Origin: Odiellus spinosus | Lineage: Eukaryota > Arthropoda > Arachnida > Opiliones > Phalangiidae | Direction of reading: 5' to 3' | NCBI GenBank assembly: GCA_963920705.1 | Contig: OY987227.1 | Location: 8,101,602-8,165,601 of the forward strand | Length of the DNA stretch: 64,000 nt | Shown here: positions 1 to 11,460 of the stretch, in pieces | Layout: each line of letters begins with the position of its first letter | Numbering within the stretch: the stretch's first letter is position 1 | Made by a program: the position numbers and the translations under genes | Notes under the pieces: generated by a model | What the model was told of the DNA's origin: nothing | What the model saw: only the letters and a program-made list of their open reading frames with translations | Database searches by the model: none

Positions 1-3
1 CAT

Positions 4-420
4 GGATCCTTGTTAAACCTACTTTCCTAGAGAAACAATTGATTTCGAGCTTAATATTTGCTTGTCAATTTTGTTACTGTATTGGATTATTACTATACAG
101 TAAAACGTTTGAAACTAGGCTCAAGAGTCGCGGACTCTAATCACTCATTGGCTGGAAGCTCTACAAGGATCCTTGTTAAGCCTACTTTCCTAGAGAAACA
201 ATTGATTTAGAGCTTAATATTTGCTTGTCAATTTTGTTACTGTAGTGGATTATTACTATACAGTAAAACGTTTGAAACTAGGCTCAAGAGTCGCGGACTC
301 TAACCACTCATTAGCTCTACGTGGATCCTTGTTAAGCCTATTTTTCGAGAGAAACAATTGATTTCGAGCTTAATATTCGTTTTCCAATTTTGATGCTATA
401 TTGGATTGGTCCTGTGTAGA
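4..420. repeat. Tandem repeat, ~160 bp unit, about 2.6 copies
   Basis: Three successive units each begin with a GGATCC site followed by TTGTTAA(A/G)CCTA, at 4, 167 and 323. Units one and two are almost identical over their whole length, while the third diverges and fades near 420. Each complete unit carries the words GTTACTGTA, ACAGTAAAACGTTTGAAAC and GAGTCGCGGACTC, the last being a short palindrome. The TTAAGCCTA word recurs in family B transposons elsewhere in the window, and an inverted relative lies at 44126-44215, so the unit is probably derived from such an element. The array may continue to the left of the window. Confidence 0.85.
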
Positions 421-1040
421 TTACAACAAGACGAGGGAAAATCTATAAACCATATGCTCCATTATTTTTTGACTTTTTACGTTTAAATTAAAAGTTTTGT
501 TTAATGACATCTGGTGTCTGAATTAATATAGAATAAGCTTTAAAAAGTGATGGTTTTCGAGTCACCACCAGCTTCCACTAGCCACCCTTTATAGATAGCG
601 GTATTCGTTTCAAAATATAGAAGGTATATACAACTTGAAGTAGTCAAAGGGGAAAAAAAGAAGAATTATTGTATAGTAAAAATAAATTGGATAGGTTCTG
701 GCGAAACGATGCGTCAAGATACCGGAAAAAAGATAGCGCTAGGCGGCGCACCGCCACGCGTTGTTTGATTTACTAAATATTATAGCACACCCGCGCAAAT
801 TTGAATAGAAATAGTTTTTGGGGGCGAAGAAGACGAGCTCCAATCTTATTTTAGGGTTTTTTTTTTTATTTTCTATATACTAGTTTCGAGGAACGAATCT
901 TATCGAGAGAATATTAGGGGGCCAAGGAATGAGGCTAAAATTGGGTCGAAATAAAGTAAAGTTGTAACTAATGTTTTCGAAGCCTATTTTTAACTTTTTC
1001 ATACTCTTACTCGCGAATTCATGTAAGTTTAATACGATCC
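421..1040. other. No gene seen; AT-rich with a GC patch
   Basis: Nothing recognisable is present. A short GC-rich patch (about 725-775, CGCTAGGCGGCGCACC) stands out from its AT-rich surroundings but has no reading frame, splice signal or repeat partner that I can see. Confidence 0.6.
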
Positions 1041-1306
1041 ATTGAAACGGTAAAAATCAAACCGATATTCAAATCGGGAGGAATCGTTTTAAGCGTCGTG
1101 CTCACGCATTTATCCTTATAAATCGATTTATTGTAGCTTCATCTATCGGTTGTTGAAACCGAATCGGTACGAAACTAGTTCCCGAAGCAATTTCGAGAAA
1201 TCGAATCAAATAGAGTAGAAAAACGACGGTTTCCCGTTCACACGACTCCAGCGAAACGTTTTGAAACGGTTCAAATCGATTCCAATGCCTAGAATGAACG
1301 CGGCTT
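1041..1306 (-). mobile_element. Family F MITE copy (solo)
   Basis: This stretch matches, unit for unit, the sequence at 43717-43997 and the reverse complement of 26522-26825. It starts with the TTGAAACGGTAAAA word and ends with CTAGAATGAACGCGGCT. Shared internal words are ATCGATTTAT, AAACCGAATCGGTACGAAAC, TTCGAGAAATCGAATCAAAT and ACGGTTTCCCGTTCACACG. A short open frame on the minus strand (1102-1332) is a product of the repeat and is not a gene. Family F has degenerate terminal repeats of the AGCTGCGTTCATA type and no coding capacity, so it would depend on a transposase encoded elsewhere. Confidence 0.8.
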
Positions 1307-2686
1307 ACGAGATTTCGAACAAAATAGACCAAATAAAAACACCTGATTCAACAAAAATGAGCCAAAATTGAAAAAAGGACTTTGGTTACATTTTTGCTTG
1401 AGGCAGCGTAAAAGAAACATCTGTGCAACACAGAATCAGCGAGAATCAACTTCAATAGCCACGTAAATATTTGGTTTATAAAATTTTCGCATTTGACTAT
1501 TTTAAAATATATTTTTTAGAGTAGCTGAATTTTTCAGAGGCATAAGTATTTATTCAAAGGTTATAAGTATATATATTTCGAATAGTTTTTTAAACGATAA
1601 CTCCCGAAAATGTAACTCAAATTTAATTTTGTTTACGTGAAAATTCGGTGATAGCGTCACTTTAAACAAACTTGCTCAATCGTAGCTCGAAACCTCATTC
1701 GGATTTTAAAAGTGAACGGTACAAAACTCTCTTCGAGAGGAAGAGTATAACTGATGGCTATCGTTTTGAAATACGCGTTCTTAGATTTAGTTTCAGTTAC
1801 AGAAGTCAGAATAGAAATCTATATTGATTTCCATTTGGTCTAAGATGTTTTTTACTAGACATTAGGTTCGTACGCGGTGAAATCTCGGATTGATTTGTTC
1901 GTAGAAAATAAGTCAATGTTTCTTGAGAACAGGATAAAGGCTGTTTAAGGGTACGCCAGCCTTTGATTTTGGTTAACGGTGATTATGATAAAGAATATAA
2001 GTATAGGATACTCGACACAAACCCCTTGTTATCGTAGTTCGCCAGAATTAACATAAGTCTATAAATTTCGGCTATAAAAAAAGAGAGTGCACCCTTACAG
2101 GACTAAGGAATATATAATTTCAGTTTTCAATACGTTAAAAAGGTATAGGATATCCTTATCTTTAAGAAACAAATTCATAGAGATTGAAAGGGGTATATAC
2201 CTTTAGACGCGTTGCAAATTTAATTTGAAATTTAATCTATACGTAAAGGTCGGTTCTCCACACTTTATATCATTGAGAAATTGAATTATATTTTAGTTCA
2301 TCCCATTTTTATAGTTTTCAATGAATCTTCTTACTATTAGAGATGATGAAAAGCGCTTAACTATTAAAACTATTTAATATCTAACTTATTTCGAATAGCA
2401 TTCCAATAGCCAATCACGGAACATGGTAATGGTCACGTCAGTTTAACGTGATATAAAAAGGCCACGTAGACCATTAAATTTCTAGATATTTAATTAATAT
2501 TTAACTATAATTTTAATAAAATTTCTTACCGAAGCGAAAAAGATCGATTATTTTAGGTATTATCGTACAAATAATTCACTTTTATACTCGGAAAAACTCT
2601 TTTTGGTTATTTAAACGCTAAGCCTAAATCGGGCCTAACTTCGTTTTAAACTAAAAATATTGAAGGCGCGCTCATTTGGCGCAAGC
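1307..2686. other. No gene seen; AT-rich DNA
   Basis: I see no supported gene, RNA or repeat family here. Open frames are short and unstructured. Confidence 0.55.
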
Positions 2687-2700
2687 GTTGCCATGGTTAC
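2687..2700. promoter_or_regulatory. X-box-like (RFX) palindrome
   Basis: GTTGCCATGGTTAC fits the RFX X-box pattern RYYNYYATRRNRAC at 13 of 14 positions. Two inverted CCAAT words (TTGGC near 2740 and ATTGGC near 2769) follow within 90 bp. RFX proteins bind such sites upstream of ciliary genes in animals, but no gene is visible downstream, so this may be a chance match. Confidence 0.2.
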
Positions 2701-3490
2701 ACACCGATGTAACGGATTTCTCGAGCGCGCGAGTTTTTAATTGGCTTCTAAGTCGCTTTTAATGGTGATTGGCTATTGAATTTTTTTGATTTTTAGGGGT
2801 AAATATAAATATGTCGAATTAAAATATAATTGGATATTTCTTTCAAATGACCATGCAGGTCCAACTGATTTAAGAAACAGTAATTTTAAATAAATCTTTG
2901 GTCTTCTACAACTATTGTACATCAAACATTGGAGATCATCGGAATATTTTCCATTTCAGGACATTTGATGCTATATATTTAATTCAATCCTTGACTTTCG
3001 AGATATAAATTCTCTAAATATAGTCGAATCTACGAATAAAGAAAAACCAGTGCCATTTTTGCATTCGAAACAGCTGCAATTGAGGCCGCACTAAGCTCGG
3101 CTCTGTTCGGTCTCGCCATCGGGTCGTCATACTAAATGATTCCGTAGCTTTAAAAATCGGAGGAGGGTGCGGCGCAATCGGCGCTAGACGCGAGAAGAAT
3201 ATTTTGCATAAAACGAAAATTATTTTTGCCCCTATAGAATTTAAAAGAGATTCGTGCTGCTGGGACTCCGAATACGTTAGGGAGATAAACAGGTGTTTGG
3301 CGACGCCAAAAACATTACAACTTATATCGTATTCGCAAAACGGAGCTTACCAAATTAGATAATATATACGCCCACGCAAACTTACTCTTGAAAACGGAAT
3401 AAGGCCCCTAACACACCGAAAGAAATAGCCAAGAAGGTGGACAGGGGTCAGAGTACAATTCGTGAAGATATTGGAAATGGTAAGGGACCC
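2701..3490. other. No gene seen
   Basis: Apart from a CG-containing patch around 3080-3190, nothing stands out. At 3491-3531 there is a small 22-bp direct duplication (AGTCGGCAAA followed by ATTGACGTG or GTTAACATG) leading into the 31-bp array. Confidence 0.5.
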
Positions 3491-3531
3491 AGTCGGCAAA
3501 ATTGACGTGTCAAGTCGGCAAAGTTAACATG

Positions 3532-4176
3532 CCAAGTTTTCTGGTAAAATTATAGAAATACACCACGTTTTCTGGTAAAATTATAGAAATACACCAAGTT
3601 TTCTGGTAAAATTACAGAAATACACCAAGTTTTCTGGTAAAATTACAGAAATACACCAAGTTTTCTGGTAAAATTACAGAAATAGTACACCAAGTTTTCT
3701 GGTAAAATTACAGAAATAGTACACCAAGTTTTCTGGTAAAATTACAAAAATACACCAAGTTTTCTGGTAAAATTACAGAAATACACCAAGTTTTCTGGTA
3801 AAATTACAGAAATACACCAAGTTTTCTGGTAAAATTACAGAAATACACCAAGTTTTCTGGTAAAATTACAGAAATACACCAAGTTTTCTGGTAAAATTAC
3901 AGAAATACACCAAGTTTTCTGGTAAAATTACAGAAATACACCAAGTTTTCTGGTAAAATTACAGAAATACACCAAGTTTTCTGGTAAAATTACAGAAATA
4001 CACCAAGTTTTCTGGTAAAATTACAGAAATACACCAAGTTTTCTGGTAAAATTACAGAAATACACCAAGTTTTCTGGTAAAATTACAGAAATACACCAAG
4101 TTTTCTGGTAAAATTACAGAAATACACCAAGTTTTCTGGTAAAATTACAGAAATACACCAAGTTTTCTGGTAAAAT
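3532..4176. repeat. 31-bp minisatellite, ~21 copies
   Basis: The unit is CACCAAGTTTTCTGG followed by TAAAATTACAGAAATA. The first two units carry TATAG instead of TACAG, one has CCACG for CCAAG, two adjacent units are 34 bp long because of an extra AGT, and one has TACAA. All later units are identical, which points to recent local homogenisation. Just beyond the end, 4213-4260 carries GGTAAATTACC, a word also found in the 52.7-53.0 kb duplication. The array has no spacers, so it is not a CRISPR array. Confidence 0.97.
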
Positions 4177-5300
4177 GCATTTAAAATATCAGAAATACAC
4201 AAAATATTTTGAGAATACTGGAAGATTACCCTAAGACGGTAAATTACCGGATAAATAACCATTTTCCAAAATTATTTTATTTCGAACTTAAATAGACACC
4301 CCTTCGTTTTGCCTATGAGAAAAATACTATAATAAAACCAAACCCCTTTAAAGATAGCTTCACGTAGACGTACGCTTTAATTTTTATAGAAATTCTCAAA
4401 CTACAAAACTTTTTCGGTGTGCGAATGGTTCAAAAATTCCGCGGGAAAAAAAAGGCGCCAAATTACTGAAAATTTCGAATCTCTCATATTACTCGTGTAA
4501 CTAAATGAGGCGGGACCGGGGGTGGTTATGGGGTGGAAAGGGGGCGTGGCTTGAAACGAAAGTGAGAGAGAACGAGTAGAACTTTTCGCCCCAAAAAACA
4601 TTAGCAGTCAATCATTAAGTCCGCGATGGTCGCGAATTTGGGAGTTCTTCTGGTCGGTCCGTCTCTTTTTCCGCCTAATATAAAATAAAAGCTCAAGGAA
4701 TCCCTGTCGCGACAATCATTAAAACAACGCCCGCTCCGCAATCTCCCGCCGTCCAACTGAAGCTTAATCGCTTAAGGAACTTAATTCGGGGGAAGAACCC
4801 GTCGCATCAGGGACCGTATCGTGGAAGGGAGAGCCAAAAATGCGCCAAAATACGATAAAAATAATAAAAAAAGAAAAAACTACGTGAATCGAAAATAATA
4901 TACTCGGACAAGCTGAAACTCGCGAAAAGAACACGTCACGTGAAATGTATTCTAAATAGACTAGTTAAAACGAATGGGTTGGAAGCTTAATTTAAAAATC
5001 TATATTTTCCGAAAATGTTCCAATGAATATTATTTAATCGAGTCAAAGTTTTAGAAAACACATTTTTGCAAAGCCTTAATTTAATTTTATCTTAAATTAA
5101 AAATTATAAGCAACACCTGAGATAAGACTACATCGCCTAGTTTCTCCTCCTAAGTCGGTTCATTTATCCTAGCTTCCCACAGGTCTTTGATCATAATCAA
5201 CTGGTGTTTTCAGCACGTGTACAGTAAAGGACCCTTTGTATCTCGGAATCTTATCATTGGGATGAATGGGTAGCTTTATTCTCTCACGCTTCTATCTCAA
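4177..5300. other. No gene seen
   Basis: This is AT-rich DNA with a slightly GC-richer stretch at 4500-4830. An open frame at 4401-4601 (minus) has no recognisable feature. Confidence 0.5.
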
Positions 5301-5304
5301 ACTG

Positions 5305-5376
5305 ATTGGTGAGAAATCCACCGCATGACGTCGCGAGGCGAGTCACGCGCGACCATTTTCCCGCGTAAATTTGCAT
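5305..5376. promoter_or_regulatory. Cluster of promoter-type motifs
   Basis: Within 72 bp there are an inverted CCAAT (ATTGG, 5305-5309), a CRE-like TGACGTCG (5326-5333), an E2F-like TTTCCCGC (5357-5364) and an exact octamer ATTTGCAT (5369-5376), in a CpG-rich context. This combination is typical of cell-cycle or histone-type promoters, but no transcript or coding exon can be identified beside it. A similar set of motifs occurs at 58291-58369. Confidence 0.25.
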
Positions 5377-5929
5377 TTCAATCGTGTCTCGCGCGTTTTC
5401 TAGCGCGTTAGATTTAGCGGCAATTTTCAAGCTCCAACGTGCGCGAGAAAAGGCGGGGAAACTTAACTATATTAGGACTCATATATAGAACGTTATTTCT
5501 TTGAGAAACACGGGCGTAGCCGGGGCTCCGAGTCTTTAACAGTCGTTAGGAAAAGACGATTGAAATTAAGATATACAACCACGAGGCGGACCAACGTTTT
5601 CCCGCCACCTAAACTTAGTATATAAGGCGTTGTGTTCGCCGAATTATACGTCACCCAACAAAAAGATATTCCTTTCAAAAATGGCGAGCCAATCAAAGTA
5701 TTGAAATTTAATAAAGTGGACAAAACTAAATCTCTCCAATTAAATTCAAATTGTGTTTTTTCGAATTAATATTCTGGGTAATTTAAATACAAATAAAATA
5801 ATTTTCAGAACCATTTTCTTACATTGCAAATATATTTTGTAGTTCAAGTGAATTTGTTTTTGATGGTTTTTGAATTATAAATTATAAATTTCCGAGGTTG
5901 TTTTTAAATAAAAGTGACGTAGATTTTAT

Positions 5930-6270
5930 TTGGCTTATCCAATGAGGAAAAATCTAATTTGGTAAAAATATGTTCCAAATTGGAAAGTTTATTTTGAAAC
6001 TTTTTTTTATCTATAAACGAATATTTTCCCCCGATGTACTTCGCTTAAAATTGTCATCAACGATAGCTTGTTCGACAAGGGCAAAGTTGGATAACGAAAG
6101 AAATTGGCTTATCCAATGAGGAAATAATCGCCTAATTTGGTAAAAATATGTTCTAAATTGGAAAGTTCATTTTGAAACTTTTTTTACCTAAACGAATATT
6201 TTCCCACGATGTACTTCACTTAAAATTGTCATCACCGATCGCTCGGTTGAACAGGGCGAAGTTTGATAGC
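5930..6270. repeat. Tandem duplication, 174-bp unit x2
   Basis: Copy one (5930-6103) and copy two (6104-6270) share TTGGCTTATCCAATGAGG, CTAATTTGGTAAAAATATG, ACGAATATTTTCCC and TTAAAATTGTCATCA. A dispersed, partly inverted relative lies at 58300-58560. There TTACGAGGTTGTTTTT matches 5892-5907 directly, and CCTCATTGGGAAATCC matches the unit start in inverse orientation. The unit is therefore probably a transposon fragment and not a unique duplication. Confidence 0.85.
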
Positions 6271-6437
6271 GTATCCCATGGTGGGTTCTTAATTGTCTAG
6301 GTTTTCCGTTCTTTAATGGCCATGGTTCATTAGAATAATTTAGCGATTTTAGTTGGAAGAAAGCGACACACGAGAAAGGGGCGTGGTTTCCCAACAAATC
6401 AAAGGATATAAATTATTTTCTTTCATTCCCTATTCTT

Positions 6438-6439
<2 letters not shown>

Positions 6440-6509
<70 letters not shown>
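6440..6509. repeat. (TA)n microsatellite, ~35 repeats
   Basis: This is an uninterrupted alternation of T and A over about 70 bp. It is self-complementary and can extrude as a cruciform. Confidence 0.98.
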
Positions 6510-6515
<6 letters not shown>

Positions 6516-9500
6516 GGGTTTCACGTTTTCACGGTTAAGGGTGCGGCCCCTCCCACCTTAAATTCGCGCCTGGCAATGAAATAAAAAAAGAGTAATTCCT
6601 TTTCTTCCTTGGAGGATAATTTCGAGTCACAATTCATCACCCGGCAGCCCGTACGTGTGTACGATGCGTCGCTAGAACGTGTACTTTCGCTTAAAGAACT
6701 AATAGAGGTCGCTCAGGCCGCGTGACAATTAGACACTCAACAGGGTGCATTTATCCCCGCTACCACCAAAGATTCTTATACGCCCATGGAATAATGAATC
6801 GAGAATATAAATTGAGTTTTAGTTCATTTGGATTTCTTTATAATTGATTCTCGTGTATATTAATAATAACATTTATGCAAGATACGTATATAATTTATTA
6901 AATATGTTTAGACTATATTTCGTGTATAATTTATGCAAATTTATGATTACTTTGCATATAATTAAAGTGTTTCACGTTGAATTACGTCACGGTACAACTA
7001 TCCCGCGATTTTTTTTTTCGATTTAAGTATCCCTACGCCGTAGCTTTCAATGGACTAAAAGTCCATAACAAATTATTCTTTAAGTAACGGTAAATAAAAA
7101 TAAAAAATATTCGAATATGATATTTGTATTTATATTTAAATAACAATGAATTATTCTAAGCGTATATTAAAGATACTTCACGGTGTCTTCATAAATATTA
7201 AAATAATGCTACAGGAATTGTTAATTAATTTTTAAAGGGTTCGTGGATTTTAATAAATAATTGATTTATTTAAAACGAACCAGAAAGCTTTCAAATTACT
7301 CTGTAATTTCTACGCCTTAAAAAACGCTCAAACAAAACCAAACTATACTTCCCTTAACAAAAACTTATTATTTGCTTTTACAATTATACAACCGGTATAA
7401 GAATTCGGCCTTTCTTTAAGATTGTTAACTAATAACGGCACTTCATAATACCTTTAAACTTTATCGTAAAGAAAACAATCGTGTCATTCTCTCTTTAAAA
7501 AACGTAAAACATATAAAAAACTATGGAAGAAAAACCAATACCTACTGAGAAAAGTTTGAATTACAACCGCCGCTGCTGCTATAGCGCGTGAGAGGGAGAG
7601 GGGTTGGAAATAAGCTTCCATAGATGTATAAAAGTGGATCTCAATGGTATAAAAGACGTCGTATAAGAGCGAACGGGCATAAAAGAGAAACGAGAAAGAA
7701 GAGGAGAGAGAGAGAAAAGCGTCATACGATATCACAACCGAGCGTCGCGAATGTCAAAATTCTTCCAAGCCGAGAGAAAGTGCCATAAGTTTTGAAAATG
7801 TCGACTCAGCCGCGGACCCGAATTCGCTTATTATAGCTAGAAAACGACTCTACTATAAACACAAATTCACCAACAGAATTCACCACGAATGATTCTATAG
7901 AGTCTACACTTCCGCTTTCCAACATTTATCTATATACCAGAAGCGCGCGAGTTTACTAGAAGTACCTACACCAAGCGCAAACACGTTTATAAAGCGAACA
8001 TCCTAGTTTAACCAAATCGTTCGAAACTGGATTGAGTAACTGTACTAGTGACCCCCACTAGAAATTATTTTAAATTCTCCAAACCCCCATTTAAAAAGGT
8101 GCACTGGTTATATAAATCTAAGCGAGAGTCGGAAGCCAATAAAAGACAAGAACTCGATGAGACAAAAATACTCGGAGACAACCGGACCGCCCCAAAACTT
8201 CTCGCAAACCCCTATCGTCCAACCTCTAAAGCTAGAGTAGACTAAAATAAAAAACAAATTTTGTTAAACTACGAGGTTAATTCTTAGGAATTTCCGAGTA
8301 CTTCGGGTCGCGTAAGCTTCTGATATAATTCAACTTTGAACTTGTTGAAATCTGGGATTGATTGGCGCATTCAAACTTAGAAAACAGCGCGTGCTTAGCT
8401 ACACTTCACCGTCTCTTTCCGTTTAGCGATATCTTAGAATTATCAGAATTGTAGTTGGGAATTCTCGGAGTGAACGGTATCTCCGATATATGGCGGATGA
8501 TGTCTGCGGATAGCGTCTTTTATATTGTATCTTACTTTCTCGGTCTTTTGATCGAAGGAAAGCGTTCGTCCATATAGACGATAATATCGAGACATCCCAC
8601 CCCTCTCCCTCTTTTATTGGCCCGAATACTTGGAATAGTTTGGCCGGCATCCGCGAGAGGGCGTCTTAACATCGCCACCCATAACCTTCCCCTATTTTCT
8701 CATTCCAAAGACAGAAAGATTCGACAATCTCAAGTTCTCTTTGAGATATATATATATTTTTTTACGATTTCAGTCAATCTTTACTACGCAATTCGTAAGA
8801 AGCGGGGAGATTTGTAAAGAAAGATTTTTTAAAAGGTGGGAATAAAAGGCGGGAATAATTAAAGAATAAATCACGTGACTTTCTCTTAGAAAAGGCCACG
8901 TGCTGGTTACTTAACCTGAACAAAGATAATAGAACTTTGTACGTTGTCGCCTTTATAAACGAATTGCGTTATGAATTTATTAAACAGTTGATTCGAATTT
9001 TCATAATGGTATTTTTTAGCCTTAACTCAAATTATCTAAACAGCCCACTAAAAGAGGCAAACCTCTAGAAGTAATCTTACTAATGTATTTTAAAGGACCC
9101 CTGTAAAAGTGTTTTAACTGCTACGCAATTATGTCCAAGCAAAGACGAAATGCAGGAGCAAAGTACCTAATGTTTTTTCTACGAGCGCCTGTAGAAATGT
9201 TTCACCTGTCGTACAATTGAATTCATGGTAGGATATTATTAAATTAATCATTAAATTAGAATAGATGCTTTTAAACACGAATTAACAAAATAAATTTCAA
9301 AAAATTAGTACCAATAAACATTGTCACTAATAAGAAGTCCAAGGTTTGACCCGGCCATTATGCCAGCAACAGAAATTTACTTCCGTTATACCAGAGTAGC
9401 GAATTAAATGTCCTACATACTTCATGGCCACTATTAGCTGGTAAAGCCAGCTAAAAGCAAAAAATATTTCACTCTACAAACACCAGGGGATTTTCTACGT

Positions 9501-10894
9501 TTCCGCTATATGGTCTACCATTGGGCAAATCCAAGATTTAGCTCGACAATTTCAAAGCAAGCGGAGTTGCGGAAACGGAAATACAGTAAACCTCATTGAT
9601 TAGTAGCCTTAGTGTCGTACAGACAGAGATTGTTATATATATAATTATATATTTTGATAAACGCAGTTACGAGTTTAACAAAAAGGATAAGAGACAACCC
9701 TAAGCCAGTTAGGGATAGGATTAAAGTCTTAAAATAAACCAAAGTTGGAAAAAAGCAAGTAATGAAATATTTTTACTCTAACTAAAACAACACCCTGATG
9801 CGAAACCCCAAAAAATACCAAAGAATTCGCCAAGCTAGAACTAAAATTGTATCCGAAAGGAAGCCATATACAGTTGAACATTTTCCCGCCAAAAAAAGAT
9901 TTTCCAGGGAGAGGGTGGGGCAAAAAAGAGCCTAAAACCGTACAAAAGCTGTAAGCGTTAAAAAATAAAGTTTCAATGGGAAGCCGATAGAGCGGCAGGA
10001 ATGTCTCCCGGAGATAAGAGATTCTTCCAAAGCTCGGTATCACTCTCAATTTGCAATATACTAAAGGCTATTAGTAAAAGCAATTAGAGGCTTTCCGCGC
10101 GTAGCAATTTCAGTTTGGCAAATAAGACATTTCTCGTTCGTTTTTAAACATAGGGAAGAGTGGAATCTTGAGAAGGCAATTGGACAATATACAATTTGAA
10201 GGCGAGTTGAGTCGTCGCCACGAAATTCAGGGCCCTGGTCTAGATATATTCTCTGGGTCCTTTTTGCGGAGGAAAAAGATTAGAAGCTGAGGTAGAAAAG
10301 GGGGTTGAACCGTTACAAAAACAAGTTCGACGAAACAAATATCATTTTCCCACGATTGACAAAGATTTTTAATTTTTTTCATAATCATTTACACTGATCT
10401 AATTCTAGTAGTTAAAACGAAATATTAACTACAGGTAAAGCGGCGTTACCTTGGCTAGAGTATGGGAAAGTAGAAAAATGACGAGTCTATTTCATGGACA
10501 AGAATTCATTTAATTTGAAACTCAGCAAGGTATCTTATTGGTTCCCCTTTGCGTACCCACTTTACAAACTGGAAAACGTATCTAAGATAGACTTCTATTT
10601 CAAACTAAATACCCTCGAAACCGCATAGTTTGGCAGGAATTAAAAAGTTCTATCTTGGCAAACAGTATAGCGGGTGGCGAGTTAACGCCGCCGACAAGGT
10701 TGGAACGAGAATGTCAAAAATCTAAGTTTTCTTTTCAACTCTGATTTCCTTTTATTTCTTATTTTGGTTTCTACTAGCTCCTTTCCAATTTACACGCCCA
10801 CGGAACTTTTTATTTTAGACGTAAACCCCAAAGAGAACTTATATAAAAAGTTCTCATCAGGAAGGCGAAGCCAAAAACGTAGACTTCAAATTAC
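6510..10894. other. No gene seen; long unannotated stretch
   Basis: I find no supported gene or repeat family. Small items are a GA-rich segment near 7690-7720, a GGCGGGAAT word near 8850, a 15-bp hairpin GCTGGTAAAGCCAGC at about 9439-9453, and an A/T-only run near 9634-9652. The longest frame (9729-10049, minus, 106 codons) is rich in F, L and S, as expected for translated AT-rich non-coding DNA. Confidence 0.5.
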
Positions 10895-11304
10895 TTAAAG
10901 AGAGAATGCAACCTAAAAACAGTGATTTTTTATCGATTCCTTATCGTTTAAATAGGCCTAACCTGACAGTAGAAAAATTTATAAAAAATCTTAAAACTTA
11001 CCCCGAAAATAGGCTTAGAACTCTGGATTCACGGAGATGACATGAACTCCCCGTATAAGGAGTAGCGACCAATGATATTGATCGATGGCTCTTATATGGA
11101 GAATGGAGGATCTCCACGATCAATGTCATTGGTCGCTAGTCCTTATACTTGGAGTTCAGGATATCTCCACGAATCCGGCTAGCATATTTTAAATTTATTT
11201 CTAGTTTAATATTTATTTGTAAAAAATTTACCGTTGGATTAGGCCTATTTAAACGATAATGAATCGATAAAAAAATCACTCGTTAAGTTCCATTCTTCTT
11301 TTAA
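10895..11304. mobile_element. Family B MITE (TTAA ends, ~410 bp)
   Basis: The element is bounded by TTAA at 10895-10898 and 11301-11304. The arms are long inverted repeats of nearly 200 bp: AGAGAGAATG / AGAAGAATGG ends, then GTGATTTTTTATCGATTC and TTTAAATAGGCCTAA. In the core the two arms carry AGCGACCAATGA and its complement, so the element can fold into one long hairpin. Relatives are at 18213-18528, 30040-30385, 51266-51624 and 60546-60920. There is no coding capacity. TTAA target sites are typical of the piggyBac and Kolobok groups, but the family assignment is an inference. Confidence 0.85.
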
Positions 11305-11397
11305 AGGGATAATGAAGAGGATTAGTAATTAAGTTTCATTTTAAGAGCCTTGAATGACGAGTAAAAACTCACCAATTAAAACGGTTCATTAATAAAA

Positions 11398-11460
11398 ATG
11401 AGATTTGAATTCGCTAAGCCTAATGTAAAAAACATTAGGCTTAGCGAATTCAAATCTCAT
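11398..11460. repeat. Perfect 29-bp inverted repeat, 5-nt A loop
   Basis: The arms 11398-11426 and 11432-11460 are exact reverse complements separated only by AAAAA. The arm contains GAATTCGCTAAGCCTAAT, close to the inner motif of family B transposons and also present near 12265-12281. This is a strong cruciform or RNA-hairpin former and is probably a transposon end joined to its own inverted copy. Confidence 0.95.

Noticed and set aside
3532-4176. Possible CRISPR array
   Set aside because: Units are contiguous with no spacers and the DNA is eukaryotic in character. The same holds for the other arrays.
9729-10049. 106-codon minus-strand frame
   Set aside because: F/L/S-rich composition typical of translated AT-rich non-coding DNA. 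No domain.
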